A stretch of 64,000 nucleotides of DNA, taken from the NCBI RefSeq assembly GCF_013344685.1, contig NZ_CP050137.1:2050001-2114000 (forward strand). Direction: 5' to 3'. The translations under genes and the position numbers were made by a program. Below are positions 1 through 8,315 of this stretch, one piece after another. The notes below the pieces were generated by a model. It did not search any database and was not told the origin of the DNA. It saw only the letters and a program-made list of their open reading frames with translations. The stretch's first letter is position 1; every line of letters begins with the position of its first letter. This stretch comes from Sphingomonas sp. CL5.1 (GTDB lineage Bacteria > Pseudomonadota > Alphaproteobacteria > Sphingomonadales > Sphingomonadaceae).

Positions 1-757
1 CGTGTTCGGGCACGGTGGCAGCGTCGCCGGCTTCAGGACCAATGTCATGTGGATTCCTGGCGCCGACGCGGCCATCGTCGCGCTGCGCAACGACAGCGGC
101 AACGCCGTTGAGGCGATGACGAAGATCGTCGACATCTATCTTCCGGCCGGCGGCGCAAAGCCGGCAGCCGCGGCGCGGCACGCCCCGATCGCGTGGACCG
201 CGACAACCATGAACGGCCTGGTCGGGCAATGGCTGGCGCCGAACAGGATTGTCCTGACGATCGCGGAGACGCCGTCCGGCTTGTCGCTCGCGACCGCTGC
301 TGCGCCGCCCAAGGCGATCATCCTGCGCGACGACGGCACGTTCGATACTGGCGCGTTCAGGGGCACTTGCTATCGCGTCGTTCGGGATGCCGCCGGACGC
401 GCGATCCAGCTGTACGAAGATAATGCCTATGCCCAGGGGATCAGCCGCCCCTATCACCGCGTGACCGCAGCCACGCCCGCCGCGGCGCAACTGGCGGAGA
501 TCGTGGGCGCCTATCAAAGCAAGGAGCTCGACATCATCCACCGCTTTACCGTCGAGGGCGGCCGCCTGGTGTCGCGCGACATCTGGTCGACCGAACCGGT
601 CGTCTGGCAACCGAGTATCACCGACCGCTTCGATGCATGCGGCAAATGGGCCGACTGGCTCGGTAATCTGGACGTGATACGCGACACCGCGGGGCGGGTT
701 GTTGCCGTCGCGTTCTCGTCCGTGCGCGCCAGGAACATTCGGTTGGACCGCATATGA
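1..757 (+). CDS. Serine hydrolase (class C beta-lactamase family), C-terminal part
   Basis: The reading frame is open from the window edge, so the N-terminus with the SxxK nucleophile lies outside. The visible part opens with GHGGSVAGF, which matches the HxG motif of class C beta-lactamase/DD-peptidase-like serine hydrolases (third active-site element). About 200 residues without another motif follow, resembling the beta-barrel accessory domain many of these proteins carry. A periplasmic hydrolase acting on a D-amino acid or peptidoglycan-derived substrate is likely from family knowledge; the substrate is unknown. A remnant of dgcN (D-glutamate metabolism) lies directly downstream, and serine hydrolases are often neighbours of such genes. 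This is a partial gene because of the window edge, not a visible mutation. Confidence 0.75.
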   Translation, partial: VFGHGGSVAGFRTNVMWIPGADAAIVALRNDSGNAVEAMTKIVDIYLPAGGAKPAAAARHAPIAWTATTMNGLVGQWLAPNRIVLTIAETPSGLSLATAAAPPKAIILRDDGTFDTGAFRGTCYRVVRDAAGRAIQLYEDNAYAQGISRPYHRVTAATPAAAQLAEIVGAYQSKELDIIHRFTVEGGRLVSRDIWSTEPVVWQPSITDRFDACGKWADWLGNLDVIRDTAGRVVAVAFSSVRARNIRLDRI

Positions 758-858
758 CGCACGATGCGTCCCTGATCCCTCGACCCTGTCGTGTGTGTGA
801 CCGATCCAATGGCGGTAAAGACGGCGCGGTATCGCCCGTTGGAGGACCGGCGCGGCGA

Positions 859-1191
859 TCGGCGGGCTGTGCCGTCAGTGTCGGCCTGCCGCGCATGACG
901 GTCGCCGAGGCGGTCGCCCAAGGAGCGAGGACCGCCGTGCCCGGTTTCGCGAACGCGGGCGGCGTGATGGAACAGGCCGATATATTGTTCTGCGTGGAGG
1001 CACTCCGCGCTGGCCTTCACGTCTCATCCAGCCTGCACGCCCGCCTTTCCGCCGCTCCGGAGATCAGCGCGGCAGCCAGGCCGGCCGGCCTGTCGCTGTT
1101 CGATGTCCGCGAGCCGCTGGCTGGATTACCGGTCGGCGCGGAGGAACCGTGCGCCGGCCATAGACCGCTGACCGTTGGCACCGGCTGCCCC
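859..1191 (+). pseudogene. Internal fragment of dgcN-like gene (DUF1611, D-glutamate N-acetyltransferase family)
   Basis: Translation of this frame gives about 110 residues that I recognise as the middle of DgcN/DUF1611 proteins: MTVAEAVAQGARTAVPGFAN, then a segment with VEALRAGLHVSSSLHARLS, then LPVG and LTVGTGC. In intact members the last motif continues as a P-loop-like TDCSVGK sequence; here it runs into unrelated residues at about 1190. The first 150 or so residues and the C-terminal half are absent (usual length about 330). The frame has no start of its own with a ribosome site. I read this as a deletion remnant. Recognition is from memory of the family, not from a search. Confidence 0.6.
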
Positions 1192-1295
1192 CTTGAGATG
1201 GTCCAATGCCTCGTTTCTCCAGCCCTCGATCTGGCGGCGGGACGAATCCTGCCCGAGCGCCGGCGGCCACGATCAGGGCGAGCATCGCGCTCGCG

Positions 1296-1475
1296 CTACT
1301 GCGGCTGAACAGCCTTGAGATACGCATCCACGCGATCCCTCATGTCGATCTGGATATCGGAGTGGGCGCGAGCCTCGATGTCCGCATAATATTCGGAGAG
1401 CTCGATCCTGCTGAAATCGAGCGCCTGAAACTCCTCGGGCGTGAACCCCCGACACACGGGCTTCTTCGGGTTTCC
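1296..1475 (-). pseudogene. C-terminal fragment of a probable conjugal transfer protein (TraN-like)
   Basis: On the minus strand the last 57 codons before a TAG stop encode CRGFTPEEFQALDFSRIELS followed by an acidic helical tail ending in QPQ. This resembles the C-terminus of TraN-type conjugation proteins of Sphingomonad plasmids, as far as I remember the family. Upstream of codon PKKPV the match appears to move to another frame, so the piece is frame-shifted and lacks its N-terminus. Thirty bases before the stop another minus-strand frame opens (1327 leftwards) with a signal-peptide-like start (MRISRLFSRSSASAMLALIV). It could be the head of the next transfer gene, cut at about 1200 where the dgcN fragment ends. 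Function is lost; the identity is tentative. Confidence 0.4.
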
Positions 1476-1560
1476 CAGAGGTTGCCGTTGAACGACCTGA
1501 GCTGCGGGCGGCTCTGCGAAGGATCGTTGCTGCGCATCGGGCCGGCCTCCTGCTTCTTCC

Positions 1561-2751
1561 TCAGCGCCGGACGGGTGCTCCTGTAAGGAAACGCACGCGC
1601 AAGCGTTTGATCCCCGCATCATTCAGCCCGAATGCCTGATGGACATAATTGTCGAACGAGCCGTAACGGCGATCGACCTCCGCGAAGGCGGCGTTGATAT
1701 AGGCCGGGCGCACCGTCAGCAGCGGCTCCAGCATCGTCGGCGTCACCTTGCTGTCGGGGCGGGCGAGCATGGCGAGCGTCTTCTCGTTCTTCGCCTTCAG
1801 CGTAACGTTGCTTTCCAGATAGTCGGCCATCACTGTCTCGCGCGGCACGCCCAGGATGGTCAGGATCACCGCCGTTGCCCAGCCCGTCCGGTCCTTGCCG
1901 GCGGTGCAGTGATAGAGCATCGCGCCGGTTTCCGGCAGCTCGAGCCGCGCCAGCATCGTCGAATAGGCGTCGCGCGCGCTTTTCAGCGTCACCATCTCGC
2001 GGTTGGCGTCGGTCAGCATCTTGGCGGCGTCACCCTTGGCGACGAGGTCCATCACCCGGTGCATGTCGCCGGCCACGCCGTCCTTGCTGTCGGCTATCAC
2101 GTCGAGCACCAGCGGCTGCGCGCCGGCGGGCAGGCGATCGGGGCCGTGCTGGCGCTCGCCGGCGGTACGCAGGTCGCCGACCACGCCGATGTCCAGCGTC
2201 GACAGGGTCGCGAGATCGACGTCGCTCAACTGATCGAGCTGATCGGAGCGATAGATCATGCCCATCCGCACCCAGCGCCCGTCGGCGGTGCGATAGCCGC
2301 CGATGTCGCGAAGGTTGGGCACGGTGGCGAGGTGGAACAGGCGGTCGGCCACCACCAGCCGCTCGCCGCGCGCCGGGACGAGCGCGAAGAACCGCCGCTT
2401 GCCCGGCGTCAGCCCGGTGACGCGCGCGCTGCCCGTCTCGCCGCCGCGCGCCACGATGCGCGCGTAGCTGATCGTGTCCGGCGTGTCGCCGGCGTAGACT
2501 TTCACCGCGCCCGCGCCGGGGGCGGACCAACGGATCTCGGCAGCGTCGCCGGTCTGCGTGACGGTGGTGGCGCGGAACGGGATGACATGCGCCTGTGTCG
2601 CCACGCGCTCCGGCGCCTCCTTCGCCGCCAGCGGCTGCCCGAGCGGCGCGGTGACGACCAGCGCGGTGAGCGCGAGCGTCGCCATGCGACGCCAGACCGG
2701 GCGGTGATTCGCCGGATGCGTGGCGGACAGGGCATCGGCGGGTCGGGTCAT
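1561..2751 (-). CDS. Secreted tyrosine/serine protein phosphatase (Y_phosphatase3 type)
   Basis: A 396-residue protein. The start at 2751 is chosen because AAGGAG lies 7 bases upstream; the open frame continues further without a ribosome site. Residues about 20-45 form a signal peptide ending near PLAAKEA. A short Ig-like segment precedes the catalytic domain, which has NLRDIGGYR and the P-loop HCTAGKDRTGW (Cys-x5-Arg), the signature of PTP-family phosphatases related to LipA/MptpB. It probably removes phosphate from phosphoproteins or phospho-inositide-like substrates in the periplasm. It lies immediately downstream of, and in the same direction as, a TetR regulator and opposite a TonB receptor/metallophosphoesterase operon, so a joint role in handling organophosphate is plausible inference. 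Confidence 0.85.
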   Translation of the reverse strand: MTRPADALSATHPANHRPVWRRMATLALTALVVTAPLGQPLAAKEAPERVATQAHVIPFRATTVTQTGDAAEIRWSAPGAGAVKVYAGDTPDTISYARIVARGGETGSARVTGLTPGKRRFFALVPARGERLVVADRLFHLATVPNLRDIGGYRTADGRWVRMGMIYRSDQLDQLSDVDLATLSTLDIGVVGDLRTAGERQHGPDRLPAGAQPLVLDVIADSKDGVAGDMHRVMDLVAKGDAAKMLTDANREMVTLKSARDAYSTMLARLELPETGAMLYHCTAGKDRTGWATAVILTILGVPRETVMADYLESNVTLKAKNEKTLAMLARPDSKVTPTMLEPLLTVRPAYINAAFAEVDRRYGSFDNYVHQAFGLNDAGIKRLRVRFLTGAPVRR

Positions 2752-2797
2752 GTCGCATCTCCTTGTCGTCAGATCTGATCGATTGTTTCCGACGTCG

Positions 2798-3415
2798 TCA
2801 GCCATTCGCGACCGCCGCCTTCGCGTTGAGGTGAAGCAGCCGGCGGAAAGATTCCTTCTCCGTCGGATCGGCGGCGTCATAGGTGCGCTGCCGGCCGAGC
2901 TGATCGGCGTTACAGACATAGAACAGGATGCCGCCGCCCACCGCGTTGACGATCTGCATCGCCGGGACGGTGCGGAAATCGCCCGCCGCTACGCCATCTT
3001 CGACGATCGCCTCGATATCGCGCAGCACCTTGTCGGAGAACTGAACGGGATCGCCGTGGCGCGGTGTGGTGTCGGCGACGTTGCGCAGGATGATCCGCGC
3101 CGCCGCCGGCCGCGATACGAGGAAGTCGAGCCAGGCGTCGAGCAGCGCGAGCAGCCGGTCGACCGGCTTCGCCACGCCGTCCAGCCGCGCTGCGGTGAAT
3201 GTATGCATCGCGGCGAAGATGTCGCTCTCCACCGCGTCGTACAATTCCTGCTTGCTCGGGAAATAATAGATGATCGAGGGGCGTCTGATCCCCACGGCGG
3301 TCGCCACGTCCTCCATCCGCGAGGCGGCATAGCCGACGTCGGCAAAAACGGTTTCCGCGGCATCGAGGATGGAGCGGCGTGTGGCCATGCCGCGATCGTG
3401 CTTGATCGGTTTCAT
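2798..3415 (-). CDS. TetR/AcrR family transcriptional regulator
   Basis: 205 residues. The start at 3415 is set by a strong AAGGAGGGGG site directly upstream; earlier in-frame codons have none. The N-terminal HTH contains ILDAAETVFADVGYAASRME and IRRPSIIYYFPSKQELY, the standard TetR DNA-binding helix followed by the YYF..K..L motif. The C-terminal ligand domain is helical and not assignable to a ligand. It is divergent from the TonB receptor at 3614, and the 20-bp dyad at 3525-3544 in the gap is the obvious operator. The phosphatase at 1561-2751 follows 46 bases downstream in the same direction and may be cotranscribed. Confidence 0.9.
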   Translation of the reverse strand: MKPIKHDRGMATRRSILDAAETVFADVGYAASRMEDVATAVGIRRPSIIYYFPSKQELYDAVESDIFAAMHTFTAARLDGVAKPVDRLLALLDAWLDFLVSRPAAARIILRNVADTTPRHGDPVQFSDKVLRDIEAIVEDGVAAGDFRTVPAMQIVNAVGGGILFYVCNADQLGRQRTYDAADPTEKESFRRLLHLNAKAAVANG

Positions 3416-3524
3416 CCCCCTCCTTTTCAACGCGGTGCGCGGCTTCACAAGCCTCTTTAGAGCCGGCGCGCGGGCGAATTCCGCCGCCGCACGCTTCATG
3501 CACCGTCGCGACGAATATTGCAAT

Positions 3525-3544
3525 TCTACCTACAAGAAGGTAGA
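3525..3544. promoter_or_regulatory. Dyad operator, probable TetR binding site
   Basis: TCTACCTACAAGAAGGTAGA is an inverted repeat with 7-base arms (TCTACCT/AGGTAGA) and a 6-base centre. It sits between the divergent TetR gene (start 3415) and TonB receptor gene (start 3614), 70 bases before the latter. The size and symmetry suit a TetR dimer. It would control both directions; binding is inferred. Confidence 0.65.
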
Positions 3545-3613
3545 TGATTCGCCGGCGCCGTAGCGGCAGGGACTTTCCCGCCGATGCAGCGCCCATCGGT
3601 AAGGGGAGGGGAT

Positions 3614-5803
3614 ATGACCAAGGCATTGTCCGTCTGCGCGCGCGTGTTGCTCGGCTCGACGGCGCTGATCGCTGCCACGGGGGCATGGGCGCAGACCGCG
3701 CCGGAGACGCCGCCGGCGCCCGGCAACCAGCTGGAGGATGTCGTCGTCACCGCGCAGAAGCGCCTGGAATCGCTTCAGAATACCCCGCTTTCGATCGTCG
3801 CGCTGACCAGCGCCGATCTGGAGAAGAATGGGGTGCACAACATCACCGACCTGCAGACGTTAGTGCCCAACCTGCAGCTTTCGGCGCACCCGAACAGCGG
3901 CGTCACCACGCTGATCGCGATTCGCGGCATCGGCGCGACGGACGACCAGATCACGCAGGATCCGGGGGCGGCGATCTATCTCGACGGCGTCTATGTCGCG
4001 CGCAGCCAGGGGCTGGCGATGGATGTGGCGGATATCCAGCGCGTCGAGGTGCTGCGCGGCCCGCAGGGTACGCTGTACGGTCGCAATGCCAAGGCGGGCG
4101 CGGTAAATTTCATCACCGTTCCGCCGAAGCTCGGCGAGTTCGGCTTCAAGGAAGACCTGACGCTCGGCAACCGTTCCAATTTCGGCAGCCGCACGATGGT
4201 CAACATCCCGGTCGGTCAGACGATTGCGGTGCGGCTGTCCTATCTCTATCGCGCGATGGACGGCTTTGTCGCCAACCCGGGCAGCAATGTCGCCCGCTAT
4301 GGCGACATCCGACGCCAGGCGTGGCGCGCGGACGTGCTGTGGCAGCCGAGCGATGCATTCCAGGCGCGCTATTCCTATGATCGTTCGAACATCGGCGACA
4401 CGCCGGCCTATGTCGCCCGCGCGCCGCTCTATCCGGCGGTGACGCCGCTTCCGACGACCGGCAGCGGGCTGGTCAGCGGGCTGAATCCGAACGACGTGAC
4501 GGCGCAGGGGCACAGTCTGCTCCTGACGCTCAACCTCGACGAGAATGTCGCGCTGAAATCGATCACCGCCTATCGCGCCATCTCGAACTTCCAGAACGAG
4601 AACTTCCTGCCCGGCCTCGGCGGCAACCCGCTGCCGGTGTTCCGCAATTCCTCGCTGATCGAGCAGCATCAGTGGAGCGAGGAGCTTCAGCTCGTCGGCA
4701 ACACCCCGGACAAGAGTCTCGAATATGTCGCCGGCTTCTATTATTTCGCCGAATCCGGCAACCTGAGCAGCGGGACGGTGACGAGCCAGGCGCCGACGGT
4801 CAGTTCGATCAACGGCTCGACGATCGACAACAAGGCCTATGCCTTCTTCGGGCAGGCGACATGGAGTCCGGCGGCGCTCGACGGGCGGCTGCATCTGACG
4901 GCGGGCGGGCGCTATTCGAGCGACCTGCGTGGCGCCACGCTGGCCCGCGCGACGCAGACGCTCGCCACCGGCGTGATCGTCAACGATCCTAATGTCGGCG
5001 CGGGCAAGCACCGTTATTCGAACTTCAGCCCGACCGGCGTGATCGCCTATGACGTGACCAAGGACATCAACGTCTTCGCCCGCGTCGCACGCGGCTATCA
5101 GACCGGCGGGTTCAACACCCGCGCCAGCTCGATCGCGGTGTTCAACCGGGGCTATGGCGAGGAAACGCTCACCTCGTGGGAAGCCGGCGTGAAGTCGCAG
5201 TTCTGGGACAACCGCATCCGCTTCAACCTGACCGGCTTCTACAGCAAATACCACGATATCCAGGTCAACGTGCAGTCCGATCCGACCAATCCGCGGATCG
5301 TCGACGTGCTCAACGCCGGTCGCGCGACCATCCAGGGGGTCGAGCTGGACGCGATGGCGCGGCTGGCGCGCGGGCTGACGCTGGGGCTGAACTACGCCTA
5401 TCTCGACGCCAAATACAACGACGTGCGCGACGCGACCGGCAAGAATATCGCCGCCAACTTCCGCTTCCTCAGCCCGAAGAACAGCTTCAATATCAACCTC
5501 GATTATCAGGCGCTGGCGACGCCGATCGGCGTGTTCACGTTCAGCGGCAATTATGCATGGCAGGACAAGAAGAACACCGCGAGCAACAATCCGGCGCTGA
5601 TCATCGGCAGCTATGGCCTCGCCAACGCGCGGCTGACGTTGAGCAACATTCCGGGCCTGGAGCGTTTCCGCTTCGCGGTGTGGGGCAAGAACCTGACCGA
5701 CAAATCCTATTACATCAGCAACTTCCAGCTCGGAAACGGGGTGCAGGGCGCGCTCTTCGGCGAGCCGCGCACCTATGGGCTTGAAGCGATCTTTGAGTTC
5801 TGA
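3614..5803 (+). CDS. TonB-dependent outer-membrane receptor
   Basis: 729 residues. Start 3614 follows AGGGGAGGGG. A signal peptide ends at GAWAQ. A TonB-box-like segment (EDVVVTAQKR) and plug domain follow, with IRGIG, DGVYVARSQG and VEVLRGPQGTLYGRNAKAGA, all typical of Sphingomonad receptors of the FecA/CirA-like class. The C-terminus ends in the aromatic-terminated beta strand GLEAIFEF needed for barrel assembly. It imports an unknown scarce ligand across the outer membrane. It is first in an operon with a secreted metallophosphoesterase (20 bases on) and an SDR, so the ligand may be a phosphate ester; this is inference. Confidence 0.9.
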   Translation: MTKALSVCARVLLGSTALIAATGAWAQTAPETPPAPGNQLEDVVVTAQKRLESLQNTPLSIVALTSADLEKNGVHNITDLQTLVPNLQLSAHPNSGVTTLIAIRGIGATDDQITQDPGAAIYLDGVYVARSQGLAMDVADIQRVEVLRGPQGTLYGRNAKAGAVNFITVPPKLGEFGFKEDLTLGNRSNFGSRTMVNIPVGQTIAVRLSYLYRAMDGFVANPGSNVARYGDIRRQAWRADVLWQPSDAFQARYSYDRSNIGDTPAYVARAPLYPAVTPLPTTGSGLVSGLNPNDVTAQGHSLLLTLNLDENVALKSITAYRAISNFQNENFLPGLGGNPLPVFRNSSLIEQHQWSEELQLVGNTPDKSLEYVAGFYYFAESGNLSSGTVTSQAPTVSSINGSTIDNKAYAFFGQATWSPAALDGRLHLTAGGRYSSDLRGATLARATQTLATGVIVNDPNVGAGKHRYSNFSPTGVIAYDVTKDINVFARVARGYQTGGFNTRASSIAVFNRGYGEETLTSWEAGVKSQFWDNRIRFNLTGFYSKYHDIQVNVQSDPTNPRIVDVLNAGRATIQGVELDAMARLARGLTLGLNYAYLDAKYNDVRDATGKNIAANFRFLSPKNSFNINLDYQALATPIGVFTFSGNYAWQDKKNTASNNPALIIGSYGLANARLTLSNIPGLERFRFAVWGKNLTDKSYYISNFQLGNGVQGALFGEPRTYGLEAIFEF

Positions 5804-5823
5804 CCGCGCAAAGGAGAAGGGAC

Positions 5824-6903
5824 ATGCGGACGCACCATCGCGTGATACTGGGGGCATGTTTGTTCGCGATGGGCGCGGGGGGCGTCGCGGCGCCCCCCGC
5901 GCAGGCGCCCTATACTCCGGGCCAGCAGAAGGTCGCGCGGACGGAGAAGGCGTTCGGCGACGCGCTGGGCGATTTCCACTTCGCCGTGTTCGGCGACCGG
6001 ACGGGCAAGCATCGTCCGGGCGTGTTCGAGGAGGCGCTGCGGGATGCACGGCAGCTTCATCCTGATTTCGTCATCAATATCGGTGACCTGATCGAGGGCA
6101 ATACCGAGGATCGCGGTGAACTCGATCGTCAATGGTCGGAGATCAACGGCGCGATCAACGCGATCGACGTTCCGTTCTTCTACGTCCCAGGCAATCACGA
6201 CATCACCAACACGGTGATGCGCGACGAATGGCGCCGGCGGATGGGCGCGGACTATTACAGCTTCGTTTACAAGAAGGTGCTTTTCCTTATCCTCAACACG
6301 GAAGATCCGCCGCAGCCCGAGATCAGCCGGATGCTGCTGTTCAAGGAATATGGCGGCGAGGCGATGGCGACGGTGTTCAAGGCGCTGTCGGGCGACCCGG
6401 CGGAGGCGAAGGCGCTGTTCGCGCGCGATCCGCGGCTAGCCGAGCTGGCCGGCAAGATCATGGCGGCGGAGCATGTCAACATCGGTGCCGATCAGGTGCG
6501 GATGGTCCACGACGCGCTGGCGAAGAACCGCGACGTGCGCTGGACCTTCGTGCTGATGCACCGCCCGGCATGGCGCGGCGATGTGCCCGCCTTCCGCGAG
6601 ATCGAGACGATGCTGGCCGACCGGCCCTATACTATGCTCGCCGGCCATTATCACAAATATGCCTATGAGCGGCGGCACGGGCGGGATTACATCCAGCTCG
6701 GGCGCACCGGGGGCACCCCGGGGGCGGCGGGGGACGATCCCGCAGTGGCGGATCACATGATGTGGATATCCTTCACCGGGAAGGAGCCGCGCATCGTCAA
6801 CATGCGGCTCGACGGTTTCTATGGGAAGGAGGGGCCGGTCTCGAAGGACGCGGTCCCCGCCGCGCCGACCGCTCCGGCGCAACCAGGTGAAGGCAGGCTA
6901 TGA
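5824..6903 (+). CDS. Secreted calcineurin-like metallophosphoesterase
   Basis: 359 residues. The start is preceded by AAGGAGAAGGG. The N-terminal signal peptide runs to about residue 28 (VAAPPAQA). Metal-binding motifs of the calcineurin-like fold appear in order: FGDRTG, NIGDLIEGN, PGNHD and GHYHKY; the aspartate, asparagine and histidine ligands are all present. It probably hydrolyses phosphomono- or diesters in the periplasm. It is located 20 bases after the TonB receptor and overlaps the SDR by 4 bases (ATGA), so the three are cotranscribed. The substrate is unknown. Confidence 0.88.
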   Translation: MRTHHRVILGACLFAMGAGGVAAPPAQAPYTPGQQKVARTEKAFGDALGDFHFAVFGDRTGKHRPGVFEEALRDARQLHPDFVINIGDLIEGNTEDRGELDRQWSEINGAINAIDVPFFYVPGNHDITNTVMRDEWRRRMGADYYSFVYKKVLFLILNTEDPPQPEISRMLLFKEYGGEAMATVFKALSGDPAEAKALFARDPRLAELAGKIMAAEHVNIGADQVRMVHDALAKNRDVRWTFVLMHRPAWRGDVPAFREIETMLADRPYTMLAGHYHKYAYERRHGRDYIQLGRTGGTPGAAGDDPAVADHMMWISFTGKEPRIVNMRLDGFYGKEGPVSKDAVPAAPTAPAQPGEGRL

Positions 6904-7670
6904 CGATGCGACCTGACGACATGCCGCGGACCGGCGTGGTGGTGACGGGCGGGGCATCGGGAATCGGTCTCGCCAGCGCGGAGGCGCTCGCGGCGACCGG
7001 CCGCCCGGTCGCGCTATGGGATCGCGACGGTGCCAAGGCCGAGGCGGCGGCGGCGCGGATCGCCGCCGACCATGGCTTCGCGGCGACCGGCATCGCGATC
7101 GACCTGTGCGATCTCGACGCGATCGGCCCGGCGCTGGAGCGGACGCGCGCCGCGCTCGGGCCGATCGGCGGGCTGGTCCATGCGGCGGGGATCGTCGACA
7201 CCGCATCGCTGGAAGGGATCACGCCGCAAAGCTGGGAGGCGGGGATCGGCGTCCATCTGCGCGCGCTCGCCTTCGTCACGCAGGCGCTGCACGGCGATCT
7301 TGCGGCCAATCCCGGCTCGGCGATCGTCGCGATCGCCTCGATCAACGCCACGCTGGGCAATGCGATGAACCCGATCTACACGGCGGGAAAGGGCGGCATC
7401 CTGTCGCTGGTCCGCTCGCTGGCCGATCGGCTGGCGCAAGATGGCATCCGCATCAATTCCGTCTCGCCTGGGCAGATCCGCACACCGATGGTGCAGCCCG
7501 CGATCGACGCGCTGCCGCCGGGCCATTTCGAGCGCCGCATCCTGCTGGGCCGTATCGGCGAGCCGGCGGAGGTGGCGAAGGTCGTGCGCTTTCTGATGTC
7601 GGACGAGGCGAGCTACGTCACCGCGGCGGAGATCGTGGTCGATGGCGGGAATATTTCCTCGCAGCGTTGA
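6900..7670 (+). CDS. Short-chain dehydrogenase/reductase (classical SDR)
   Basis: 256 residues. It begins inside the preceding stop (ATGA overlap). A cofactor motif TGGASGIG is at residues 17-24. The catalytic Ser is in IASINATLGN and the Tyr-Lys pair in YTAGKGG. The C-terminus VDGGN is typical. It is likely an NAD(P)-dependent oxidoreductase acting on an alcohol or ketone released by the upstream phosphoesterase; the substrate is not predictable. It is the last gene of the TonB receptor operon and is followed by GC-rich hairpins at 7713-7748. Confidence 0.88.
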   Translation: MTMRPDDMPRTGVVVTGGASGIGLASAEALAATGRPVALWDRDGAKAEAAAARIAADHGFAATGIAIDLCDLDAIGPALERTRAALGPIGGLVHAAGIVDTASLEGITPQSWEAGIGVHLRALAFVTQALHGDLAANPGSAIVAIASINATLGNAMNPIYTAGKGGILSLVRSLADRLAQDGIRINSVSPGQIRTPMVQPAIDALPPGHFERRILLGRIGEPAEVAKVVRFLMSDEASYVTAAEIVVDGGNISSQR

Positions 7671-7712
7671 GCCTCCACATCGGTCGCACATTGCGGCTGA
7701 CCGCAAGCGGGC

Positions 7713-7748
7713 GGCACGTTCGCGTGCCGGCCGCACGCGTGCGGCCGG
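7713..7748 (+). terminator. Hairpin pair after the SDR operon
   Basis: GGCACG-TTCG-CGTGCC (7713-7728) is a UUCG-tetraloop hairpin. It overlaps a perfect 22-bp palindrome, CCGGCCGCACGCG with its mirror half (7727-7748). There is no T-run, so it is not a classical intrinsic terminator. It may stabilise the 3' end or stop transcription weakly. Confidence 0.4.
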
Positions 7749-8313
7749 TGGTCGGCGTCACGGATATATTCGTTGAACGGCGGCTGGATCGCGAAGTCCA
7801 TCCGGCCAATCGAGCGGAGCATGTCGTCATGATCGGTGATGCGCGGCCGATGGCTGAAGGTCGGTACTTCGACGCTTATCCTCGTCGAAAGCCTGCGCAA
7901 GTTTGTTGAGGCCCAAAGGGTTCAGTGACCGCCACGCTGGCGCCGACCCGCTGCATTTTCTTCCACCCCAATCCACAAGATGCCGATCGCTCCTGTACGG
8001 GATGTATTCGGGACGTGGGGAGCTTCCCGTCCCGGAGACATATCTAAGTCGTTGAAATAACTTGTGTACCCTGCGGGACTCGAACCGGAAAATCAGGGGA
8101 ATTGAGGGGTTTTAGGGGCAAAAAGCCACATAAAAGCAGGATGTAGATGCCCCCTGACTCCCCTGTTTTCCCCTAAATCTGGCACGGATTTAGGAACGGC
8201 ATTGAGGAACGACAGTGTGTATAAATATGTTGCGAGTCAGGAATGAAATCTATCGGATCGGCTGATTTTTTTAAGCGGCATTGGACTGCCCACGATGACT
8301 GTTCCGGTTGCGT
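7749..8313. other. Non-coding stretch between SDR operon and IS481
   Basis: I see no credible gene here. A minus-strand frame crosses 7613-7900 but has no ribosome site and no recognisable motif. The stretch holds the tRNA-like remnant at 8064-8085 and, between 8090 and 8185, several spaced AGGGG blocks in both orientations. Confidence 0.5.
8064..8085 (-). other. tRNA 3'-end remnant, possible island attachment site
   Basis: Read on the minus strand this is GGTTCGAGTCCCGCAGGGTA plus CA: a T-loop, the T-stem 3' side and an acceptor 3' strand. The 5' side of the T-stem is not complementary, so homology begins inside the T-arm and no tRNA body precedes it. Such stubs are left at the far end of elements integrated into a tRNA 3' end. 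It shares CGGGACTCGAACC with tRNA-Glu at 36258-36333, but the acceptor part differs, so a different tRNA was probably the target. Confidence 0.45.
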
Positions 8314-8315
8314 AG

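Noticed and set aside
618..1020. Long minus-strand frames opposite the serine hydrolase end and the dgcN remnant
   Set aside because: They are antisense to recognisable protein sequence, have no ribosome site and no motifs; GC-rich DNA gives many such frames.
1639..2778. 379-codon plus-strand frame opposite the tyrosine phosphatase
   Set aside because: It is rich in His/Arg/Gly without domains, while the minus strand has a full phosphatase with P-loop and ribosome site.
3860..6049. 729-codon minus-strand frame opposite the TonB receptor
   Set aside because: Its composition is that of an antisense shadow; the plus strand has complete receptor motifs and a signal peptide.
7613..7900. Minus-strand 95-codon frame with TDHDDMLRSIGRMDFAIQPP
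   Set aside because: It looked slightly protein-like, but has no ribosome site, overlaps the SDR end and matches nothing I recognise.
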